Positions 48,531-64,000 of a DNA stretch of 64,000 nt are shown here, one piece after another. Position 1 is the first letter of the stretch, and each line of letters opens with the position of its first letter. The notes under the pieces were generated by a model, which was not told where the DNA came from, did not search any database, and saw only the letters and a list, made by a program, of their open reading frames with translations. The position numbers were made by a program, and so were the translations under genes. Source of the stretch: Phlebiopsis flavidoalba (lineage: Eukaryota; Basidiomycota; Agaricomycetes; Polyporales; Phanerochaetaceae); the NCBI GenBank assembly GCA_035772785.1, contig JAOCPU010000016.1, positions 124,001 through 188,000 on the forward strand, in the 5' to 3' direction.

Positions 48531-49443
48531 CGCGTCCCAGCGAGAGCCACGAACGACGCGACTACGGCCTGCTTCTCGCTGCAGCTTACAACGACGAACT
48601 CCTGAACCCCTCCCTCCTGCGCAATCAGCTCACCACGATGACCCCTCCGACCACGGCACCACCCCCGAAGACGACTGAGAAGGCTGAGGAGGGCGCGAGG
48701 GACGTATACCTCGACGCGCAGTCCCTCAGGATCCTCGCAGAGGGTGTCCTTGACATCCCAGAGTCCCAGGATCGCTACTTCACCCTTACCTAAGCCCGAA
48801 GGCGAACGGGTACCCCTTGCCTTTCCACAACTCGCCAATATTTACGTGCTCAAGTTGGGCGAAACCCGACGCGTACTTTTCGGCGTGCAGGCGATCAGGA
48901 GCTGCCTACTCGCTCGCACACATGTCATCAGTGCGAGCCTCCCGCGCTCGCACGCGGCACCTTTACATCACATACATGGACGAGGCGGGACCTAGTCGAT
49001 GTCGAGTCGCCCTCGCCAGGGCGATACAACGAATTAGGCCCGATACTATATACTGCAGAGGAGGATGCCAGAGAAGTGAGTGTCTCCCTTTGTCCGTTGT
49101 GTGTCTCCCTTGGCATTCTTCTCCATGCGATCTAATTGTAACCCCTTCGTGTTCTCTGCCAGAGTCCAACAGTACACATGACCTTCCGAAATGGTATCCC
49201 TCAGCCTATGATAATCAAGGGACCACCACCAAAGGCTGAAGACCAAGATGGACACTGTCTAGAGGTCGCTGTCATTCCTTATGTTAGACAATCCTCGGCC
49301 TACATTGCTCAGTCGTGCAGACACTGACACCTTGTATAGGGTATCGTGGACGATCGTCTTTGCGTAGAATGGACAGTTCACGCCCATGATTCGACACCAT
49401 TGCGCCCGGTTTGTATCTCTATCCCCAGGTTTCGTCTAGGCTG
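48473..49443 (+). CDS. Conserved-looking protein of unknown function
   Basis: Head-to-head with the M14 gene. The open stretch includes AFAKAHSVSSFLLNISP, LLLAAAYNDELLNPSLLRNQ, then TMTPPTTAPPPKTTEKAEEG and YLDAQSLRILAEGVLDIPES. After a break near 48790 come PKPEGERVPLAFP, LVDVESPSPGRYNELGPILY (about 48994-49053), an intron with a CCAGAG-type junction near 49162, FRNGIPQPMIIKGPPPKAED, a further intron (49325-49339) and a last exon ending PVCISIPRFRLG (stop 49441-49443). The product is soluble, Pro-rich and without membrane segments. Start not settled (an ATG lies at 48639). I do not recognise the family. Confidence 0.5.
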
Positions 49444-49449
49444 AGTTCG

Positions 49450-50110
49450 GGAGCTTTTGTATTTTCCCCCTCTCCCCCATGGTCCTGATATGCTCTGTCT
49501 TTAGATATGTTTTTCTCTCTGGGTTCCTGTTTCCTATTCCGCGATGGCTGTTTGTGTGTGTTCCCCTACCCCCCCCTTGTCCTTGCAGAGTGTGCTCCAT
49601 CGCATACCTGTACCGCAAGCCTGGCTGTGACTTACGGGCTCTTACTTTCGCATTGTTCCCCTTCTGCTTATCGTTTTCTGGTTGACGTTCCCTATACTGC
49701 TAATCACTGCTGCCCCGCATCATGGTCTGTCGGTTTCTTTCGCAAGCTTGTGTACTCTAGTCTTGTTGATCCACCGTTCTCGCAGGTAAACCCACATGCG
49801 CGGCGCACGCCGAATAATTACCGTGCTGGCCTGCTGCCCTCGTCAGCGGTTACACATGCCCGCTCCGCATAGGTCGAGCCCCCGCGTCCGCTCGCCCGTC
49901 GAACGGGCACCAACAATAAATTACCCCCTGCGCTTCTGATGTTTGCTACCCCAACGTATGCCGCCATCTTGGCGTCCCGTCCGTAACGAAGGCATGACGC
50001 TTCGGCCCACGAGTTGTGGTGTATAACCATCTGTGTATTGGCAGGTGTCTGGAAATCCATGTACAAATTCATGTGCTTTCGTCTATCACAACCGCATATG
50101 GAGCCCTCGA
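49450..50110. other. Intergenic region between convergent genes
   Basis: The 3' flanks of the unknown plus-strand gene and of the ABCC transporter. T/C-rich near 49460-49600; otherwise no feature. Open frame 49507-49872 (+) is low-quality and has no motif. Confidence 0.5.
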
Positions 50111-50113
50111 CTT

Positions 50114-56548
<6,435 letters not shown>

Positions 56549-56559
56549 TCTGACCCACT

Positions 56560-57338
56560 AATGCACAGACCGAGTGCCTCTGCAGGTGCTGATGGTAGTG
56601 GTTGGAAGGCAAGGGCTGAACGCTACGACAGTGATATCGGTCCGCGCGTACATATACATGGGATCTTTGTCCCGCAGCGGAGGCATGCACATGGTCGGTC
56701 CCGGCGCCGCATTCGTAAAACGTCGATAGTCAGATTCATTCCCAACGGGCATCGTACGCGTGGTAAATGCCGTGTGTGACGAGCTTCCACGGGCCTGTGA
56801 CGGACGCCTTCAGGGCGTCACGCTCGCCGACTTGTGTCGGAGAGGATACGAGAAAGCGCAGTCGTGTCGAGTGGGCATAGAGGCCGTTATTGACGCGAAC
56901 TATCCACTGAGACGACGTGAGCCGTGCAGGACACGCAAAGATGCCGATAGACCACCCACCAGCGCGTACATTAGGCTTGGCGTCTAGCACGCGAAACACG
57001 GACTTGAGCACGGGATACACTTTTCGTAACGTGCATGTGTGACGCAGATATCGAGAGGGAGTGTCGGTCTCGGTGAAGGTCTGCCTCCTTGCGTAGAAAA
57101 TGTGGCGTGGATGGTGGTGGTCAAAAAGAAAGAAAGCCAAGTCTTGATTTCTAATCAGATTAGATTAGATTGAAACGCCTTCATAGGCGTCTATCTAAAG
57201 CAATATGCCAATCGATATTGGCATGAGCCTTCTCCCTTTGACCGGGATTTCGCATTTAACTCGCTCTTCCATCCTCGCCCGTGTGCTCTACGACCCTTTC
57301 GTATCCTCTCTCATCTTTACCACACCCAGCCCGCTCCA
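56560..57338. promoter_or_regulatory. Divergent promoter region, ABCC / TPI
   Basis: About 790 bases separate the two start codons. The TPI-proximal part holds AATCAGATTAGATTAGATTG (57151-57170, tandem AGATT) and the CCAAT inverted repeat listed separately. Frame 56736-57140 (-) is open for 134 codons but has no motif and is probably not coding. Confidence 0.5.
57205..57224. promoter_or_regulatory. Inverted CCAAT-box pair upstream of TPI
   Basis: ATGCCAAT, CGAT, ATTGGCAT: two 8-base arms in perfect inverted repeat, each containing a CCAAT box, about 115 bases ahead of the TPI start. CCAAT boxes are bound by the HAP complex (established); use here is inferred from position. Confidence 0.6.
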
Positions 57339-58511
<1,173 letters not shown>

Positions 58512-58759
58512 TCTCAACACTGCTATCCTTCCGATCGGACATCGGACCGCGCATTGCACTCGGATGGGTGGATGTCATCATAGACTGTTGGTTAGACAAA
58601 ATGACAGCAAATGTACAAGTAAACAACGCTACAACAAATGTACAACGAAAGCAGTATACAAATAGAAGTTACACGAAATCCTCTAGAGTGGACCCGAAAC
58701 GAGTGGTGTGGTTACAGCTATCCAATCATTGTCGCTTTTTGAGAAGATCACACCCTGCC

Positions 58760-60660
58760 TGCCCTACTGGCGGTGCCGAACTGGTCCTTCAACGCGAGTG
58801 GATGTATGCGATTTTATCATGATGCCCAACGCGCATACTCCGCAACTCGTCCCATCTCGTACTCGTACTCGCTGAGCTGCGACTAAAAAAAAAAAAAAAA
58901 AAAAAATCGTCGTGACGGGACGTGCGACTCCTGCGCTTCGCTGCTCGCAAAGACCATGACGGGCCAGCGCTGCTGCGGGTGCACGGGAAGCGGCCCGTCG
59001 AGGGCTGCGCGGGCTGTGTGGCGACGTGTGGCGGCCGACCTCCCCACCTGTGTGTGATGACGATGTCCCCTCGTCCTGCCAGATCATGCCGCGGACGTTG
59101 AGGCAGAGGCGGTTGCCCATCACGCACACGACATCGACACCGCGTAGTTGATTGCGGCCTCGGTCTTGACGCTATCTGTTGGTGGGGGCTGAGGACCTCG
59201 ATCTACATGTATGCGGAAGTACTTCACGTCGCCGCTAATGAAGATGATCATGTTGACGAGATACACCCCGAACTAGGCACTCTGGGGAGAGGAACCGGCG
59301 TCAGGGGACACCACTTGGTTTCCTGGGAGCCGCGGACACTCACTCGGGGGGGGGGCACCAGAAAGTATGAAAATTGGAGTCTCGAATCAGGGCAACGGCG
59401 ACCCAACGCCCTGCCTAGCCCGAGGCCTGAATCTAGTAAGTTGTCTTTTCTTTCGCGCCATCGCCCGCACGGCCTTGAGGATGACGAGCGTGCATAGCAG
59501 GGTTTCTGATACCATATGACCGGAATCCAGAATGCGAAGAAGAAAGTAATCTCTTGGCAAGATTTGAAGGGCAGGCAGAACGACAGGTTTTGGTACGGGA
59601 TTTGCGATAACTGTTGTGGAATCAAGCGCGACAAAGGTTAGAGTTTAGGGTTATGAACCGTGCGGCGGTGCGGTGGGACCGAGGACCGCGAGTACGTACT
59701 TTTGGAATTTTGACAGCACGAGACCCATTATAGTGTGGCGGAGGCGACCAGGCAGCCGGCAAAACACCGACCCCATGAGCAGGAGTACTGCCCTCTTGTT
59801 CAAACTGTACAGCGCGTACAGGCGCAGTTGCAGGAATGTACTGGTCAGACAAACACTATCAGGGCGCGCAGAAGCTCACAGCGCGAAACGGCTTACGTTC
59901 GCTCATGATGAATGCGATGAGTCCTGAGATTTCCTTGCCACCGAAACCATATCGTGCCTGACGTTGGGTACGTGAGTCCCTGGTCGGAAGTGCAAAGAAG
60001 CGGGTCGCGGCTTACATCTAAACGGACGTTCGACCGCCGTGGCATCTCTTTTCAAACCGATGAACGAACTTACAGCTAGGAAGACGCCGTGTCAGCGGAG
60101 CGACCCACTTTCCAGGGGTAGGAAAGGACGCACATTATCGCTTATGTTACTGAATCAAACAGCACTGCGCGTGGTGTTTAGCTCAGACGGAGATGAAAGT
60201 TTCCACGGGGACTTGCCAAAAGTTGTTGAAGCTGCTTGGAAGCCTGTCAAGTCCCGCGGCATAGATGCGCGAAAAGATTGAACTTACAATACAACAAAGA
60301 GACGTGTAGTAGCGGTTCTGAATGTACATGAGCCGAGCCTGTATGGGGGACTGAATAGAAGAGGACGGAGCCAGGAGAAACAAACACTTCCCAAAGGACC
60401 AGCCTGATTTCTGCACCGGCGAGATGAAGTCGCCGCTTCACCAGGTTTAGCATCGAGAGGCATACCCATATCAGCTCCACCTGCAGCCGGAGAGTACGCC
60501 ACATCGCAATAAGTTTTTGAGATGGATGATGGTAAAGGTCGGGCTCACCTCTTGATCTAGTGTGTTACCACACTGTTCTTTGGGTGATGAGGTCGTTCAA
60601 AGGAGACATAGCAGACTGAAACGTACGATGGTCATAAGTAATGATGACACTTGAAGCCAC
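58760..60660 (-). CDS. Multi-pass membrane protein, DUF6533-like
   Basis: Basidiomycete seven-helix proteins of unknown function begin with a short E-x-x-x-I-W region followed by a K-x-LF..RY segment (DUF6533). Seen: LLLVASSVIITYD (near 60660-60620), V-E-LIW at about 60475, KSGWSFGKCLFLLAPSSSIQ (60410-60350, RY-like position changed), YIQNRYYTS and NNFWQVPVETF. After several introns and breaks come TFFFAFWIPVIWY and LLCTLVILKAVR (59550-59470, the last helices), VSVRGSQETKW, VNMIIFISGDVKYFRIH-like helix (59270-59210), then VKTEAAINYA and VMGNRLCLNVRGMIWQDEG (59130-59070), typical of the C-terminal helix end. A 22-A run at 58885-58906 lies in or after the last exon. The family call is tentative; it could be another fungal seven-helix family. 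Confidence 0.5.
58885..58906. repeat. Poly-A run of 22
   Basis: Uninterrupted A on the plus strand. It would read as phenylalanine codons in the minus-strand gene, so it more likely lies in the 3' UTR or an intron of that gene. Confidence 0.9.
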
Positions 60661-60669
60661 TAGTAGGAG

Positions 60670-62980
60670 GTCGTATGACCACGACTAAATGGCGTGAGTA
60701 TGTATCGCACACGGAGTGAATAGGGGGGACGCACGCTCCGCATAACGCGTAGTAAACAGACCTTGCAAACCAAAGTAGGCGAGTGTAACTGAGCTCGAGC
60801 ATACCTGCAACTTGCGTGGGCGGGGCGCAGTGTCTAAAAGGGGGATCGAAGTCGAAGCACCCCCACGGGGCTCCCGCGGAAAAATTGGGACGGCTTAAAA
60901 CCTATAGGATGTGGCGGGTCCGCCCATGCCCAAAGATCAACCCCGCTACAATGCGTAGATCAAAAAATACCCCCAGGATCGCTGGTCAAGTTCTCAGGAG
61001 CCCATGAAGCAACGCGAAACACCTTCTCCGGGACCTGTTGCTACTGATCCGCGACGCCCGTGGTGCGATCAGCAGCCCTAATTGCGCGCGTTCCGTTCGC
61101 GATACGGGGCGTTCTGGCTCCTGGATGTCAGGTCACGGAACCGTAGGACAATGAGCTTAAACGCTTGATCATACCACGGGCCACTATCCGCATTTCTGCT
61201 AGCGGCTGTTCACAGAGCCTCGAGTGTTCCCAGCATTCTATGAGGTTGTAAGTTGATTGGTACGTAGGCGGTAGGTGGAGCTCGGGAGCAATAGGTTTCA
61301 TGGGCTTCGAGAAGTTGACACCCGTCAACGCCATGGAGATGGCTGGGGACACCGGGCGCAGGGCTTGGATGTAATTGCTTCTCACGGACGCCAGCGTGAA
61401 CCAACACCCTAACCAAAAGACGCCAATCGTCTACTTTAGAGTTTTGGAAAAACGGATATACCGCTAGCTATTGCGCCACAACTTGCTGGGGATTTGCTTT
61501 TAGGCTTGCTTGGACGTCAGATGTTCTTAAATTTCGTTGGGACGCTTGAGATTTACACTGATATATAGGCACAGGCACTGAAGCGGGGCAAGTATAGTCG
61601 TCCGTACCTTAAGATATGGGTCCAGAACAAGGGAATTTGAACGCCGGCAACTAGGGTGTCCGTACTCGCTCGCTCTTATTCTCATCATTGGAATAGTAGG
61701 ATGACGGGCGTGGGTTAAACACAACCAGTCTAGTATTGCAACAGCCTTTATTGAGGAAAGTGGATGAGGATAAGGAGTGCACTCACGCAGGATCAGTCAC
61801 CATCTCCACTTCCCCCGACCTTTGATCTTGACCTGTAGGTCACAGATGGTATAGCGTCAGAGTATAATAAAGTCACGACGACCCCCATGCCCTGCAGTGC
61901 ACCTGGGTTCAACCACATAAGATTAGACAGGGAGCTTAAAGCTTGAGTTCCACTGCCTCCCATGTGCACCACCGGACGGCAAGGATGGCGCAGTGACGCA
62001 TGGACACATGACTATTCGTGTATTTGAAGTGAGTCATCAATATTAGGCACTGCAAAGGCGAAGTATGCGGAATTAATGAACAAGACAAACGTGCGGAACG
62101 TGAGCACAGATAAAGCACTTTGCCGGTTTGAACATGAACATATCCACTGCGCAGTACTTGCTTGCCGATGGTACAGCCACAACCTCGGCGCGCATGAAGG
62201 GAAATAATCGGCATATGGCGACTGAGATTCAAACTTCCATCATACGCCGATCCAGAGAGATGTGTCGGGTCAGAAGGACTGAAAAGGAGAAAGGCTAGAA
62301 GTATCCAACACGCGCCGGTACGCTTCCCGTGAAAAGTTCCAACTGCCCAACGTGGGTTCCAGAATCTTTGAAGACAACAGAGTATAGCGATGCGTGTGGA
62401 CACGGGCTTGCGAACCAGGTGGGTCAAACTCGCGGATATCCAAAGTAAACTGAAGATAGTGTGAGTAGCATCAAACTGCGCAGCAGCGTACGTGTATCCA
62501 GTTTTTTTTTTTGCAAGGAGTATGCCCGCTCGAGACACGGCCTCAGCCTCTCGGCCGCTCTATGCCAGGAATATTATGTGGCGCGGCGCCCGCGTGAGCC
62601 CGGGTATGGTGCTGCGACGCACGATGGTACCGCAGGGCGCGTCGGATCGGAGTATTTGCAGCGAGATTGCCTGGAAATTCCCAATTGACGAGGACAACAA
62701 AGACGAAAGTCTCAAAACCCCCGGGCGCGACGCGGACTCGCGTAGTGGTTTGCTGATGGTTTGGCCGTCGCAGTCGTGGCGAGAGTCGCCAGAGACGCCC
62801 GAACGGGGCGGGCGCGGATGCCGGCGGCAGCGGACAGCCAGCCAGTGACGTGATGGTAAATGCCCGATCAAGTACGCACTAGCCCCCGCCTCCGTGGTCG
62901 GCTCGAGGTGTTGGGTATATTATCTCAAAACAACCAGGCCGAATCTTCAGGCATGCTGTCCGCCTCTGCATCTTAGCTTC
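60670..62980. other. Spacer with unsupported open frames
   Basis: Frame 61936-62538 (-) is open for 200 codons, Cys/His/Leu-rich, with no motif. Frame 62492-62848 (+, MPARDTASASRPLYARN from 62522) has a more natural composition with SESPETPERGGRG-like content but no known family; it could be an upstream exon or a small gene. 60670-61900 holds nothing I can name. Confidence 0.35.
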
Positions 62981-62988
62981 GTACCACC

Positions 62989-64000
62989 ATGTCCACCCCC
63001 CGCCCCGCCAGGGCCACCCAGCGAGAAGGCTCCCACGAACGGCATCAGCGACGCCGAGAAAGGGGCTGCCAGCCCCCCTGCGGCCCCCACGCTCAAGTCG
63101 CCACGGCAGTGGCGGCAAGTCTTTCATGGACAAGCTGCCTCCATGGATATCGACGAATCTGCGCTCCCCACGCTCGCGCAAGGCGTGGTTCCGATGCTGG
63201 CTGGCTTCATGGGTAGCCTTCATTATCATGCTGCCGCACTCGTCCCTGAGGCAGCTCGGAAATGCGTGCGTTTTCATTCAGGAGCGTGTGGTTCTGGGCT
63301 TCTCATCACAGCATACAGGGCCTTCTTCGCAGTTCCTAGCAAGCTTCATGATACCCGCCAACTTTCCAGTGCAATTGTTTGTCTTCGTGAGTTTATTATA
63401 GCTCTCGTATTACATTGGTCGCTTAGGGACACGCATCAATGACATAGGCACTGGGTACTTTGGTCTTTGGACTGTTGATGGGATGGGCGATTGGTGCCGC
63501 TGGAATGGCCGCAGCATTGGCGGCGGCCCGGAATCAGCTTGTCCTGAAGCAGAGTCTCCAACGGGATGGCTCAGAGGTGCGCATATATACCCAGTATCAG
63601 CATCGATTCTGAGCCCGATCTCTCTTTAGTGCTGCAGGTCTAGCGAATCCTGATGCTCTCTTCATGTCGGATATCTTCTCTGGAAAATTCTTGGATACAG
63701 CGTATGCCTTCCCGTTTCGAGAGTGGGAACCCAGTCGCTCACAAGCACTCTCAGGTCTTCCGTCGTCTATGGCCATATTTCTTGGCTTTGGTTGCTTCAT
63801 ATTTGCGCTCATTCGAGCATACATCCCCAAGCTATTGATCATGAGTATCTATGGCTAACGATTGCTCTCGACGTCTTCTGCGTGAGTACATGCGCCACAT
63901 GAACGCGCTTCATAACTGACGCCGAATCGCAGAGTTACGGTCCCCTGTTTCCCATTCACCCAATATACCCTCGTCAACTCGCTCCTCATCTCAGTTGCAT
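62989..64000 (+). CDS. Putative ER/aromatic-acid-exporter family membrane protein (FUSC/ArAE type), 5' part
   Basis: Fungal proteins with an N-terminal six-helix ER-transporter-like domain followed by FUSC and ArAE domains; thought to be membrane transporters related to fusaric-acid-resistance proteins and to the brefeldin A sensitivity protein. Seen: start MSTPRPAPPGPPSEKAP (62989, with a 1-base break), NGISDAEKGAASPPAAP, then KLPPWISTNLRSPRSRKAWF (63130-63189) and WLASWVAFIIMLP (63205-63243, helix 1). QLGNA, intron, AFFAVPS/LASFMIPANFPVQLFVF (63320-63390, helix 2) follow, then a 64-nt intron and LGTLVFGLLMGWAIGAAGMA (helix 3) with AALAARNQLVLKQSLQ. After another intron come AGLANPDALFMSDIFSGKFL (63633-63692), FGCFIFALIRAYIPKLLIMS (63788-63845) and, after the last visible intron, SYGPLFP. 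The gene is cut by the window end. Indels break the frame near 63010, 63110, 63555 and 63700. Confidence 0.88.

Noticed and set aside
56736..57140. Extra 5' exon of the ABCC transporter or a small gene
   Set aside because: No ABCC N-terminal similarity and no motif; the ABCC start at 56548 already gives the Pro-rich N-terminus expected of the family.
61936..62538. 200-codon minus-strand frame as a gene
   Set aside because: No motif, odd Cys/His/Leu content, no promoter or splice signals; not listed as a CDS.

Overview
This window is nuclear DNA of a filamentous basidiomycete, most likely a mushroom-forming fungus (Agaricomycetes). The evidence is dense short GT-AG introns (about 50-80 nt), pyrimidine-rich leaders, TATA and CCAAT promoters, and the protein families seen: a membrane-anchored GH16 glucanase, a multi-pass GT2 glycosyltransferase, a Yor1-type ABCC transporter, a DUF6533-like membrane protein and a fungal ER/aromatic-acid-exporter protein. 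No tRNA, rRNA, CRISPR array or bacterial gene was found. Nearly every recognisable gene, including the housekeeping triosephosphate isomerase, carries scattered 1-2 base indels, often in short homopolymers. I read these mainly as unpolished long-read error rather than real decay. CDS coordinates are therefore gene spans (start to stop, introns included), not clean reading frames.

Layout. 0-12 kb: three minus-strand copies (A, B, C) of a repeated C2H2 zinc-finger gene family, each with its own promoter, separated by about 2-3 kb of unrecognised or repetitive DNA. 12-14.7 kb: a second repeat family, a C-rich tract and microsatellites. 14.7-16.6 kb: GH16 glucanase (minus). 16.6-21 kb: GC-rich, largely unresolved, with one possible gene. 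21.2-25.2 kb: GT2 glycosyltransferase (plus). 25.2-30.4 kb: almost no recognisable coding. 30.4-42.3 kb: four plus-strand zinc-finger genes (F, D, E, G). 42.3-46 kb: a 150-bp T-rich tract and an unrecognised GC-rich gene. 46.4-49.4 kb: an M14 carboxypeptidase-like pseudoenzyme (minus) head-to-head with an unknown plus-strand gene. 50.1-56.5 kb: ABCC transporter (minus). 57.3-58.5 kb: TPI (plus). 58.8-60.7 kb: DUF6533-like membrane protein (minus). 63.0 kb to the end: FUSC/ArAE-type membrane protein (plus, cut by the window edge).

Two kinds of chromatin alternate. Conserved single-copy genes lie in GC-richer blocks: GH16 and GT2 act at the cell surface or wall, M14 is probably secreted, ABCC and ArAE-like are membrane proteins, and TPI is glycolytic. 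Between them are repeat-rich islands holding at least seven paralogous zinc-finger genes. Four of these share a promoter made of an inverted repeat (GTGTACAAACA, 5-base spacer, TGTTTGTACAC), a TATA-like box and a GTCGC-repeat initiator block, a fifth has a diverged version, and several share a mini first exon. This expanded gene-plus-promoter family is the most interesting candidate for something undescribed.
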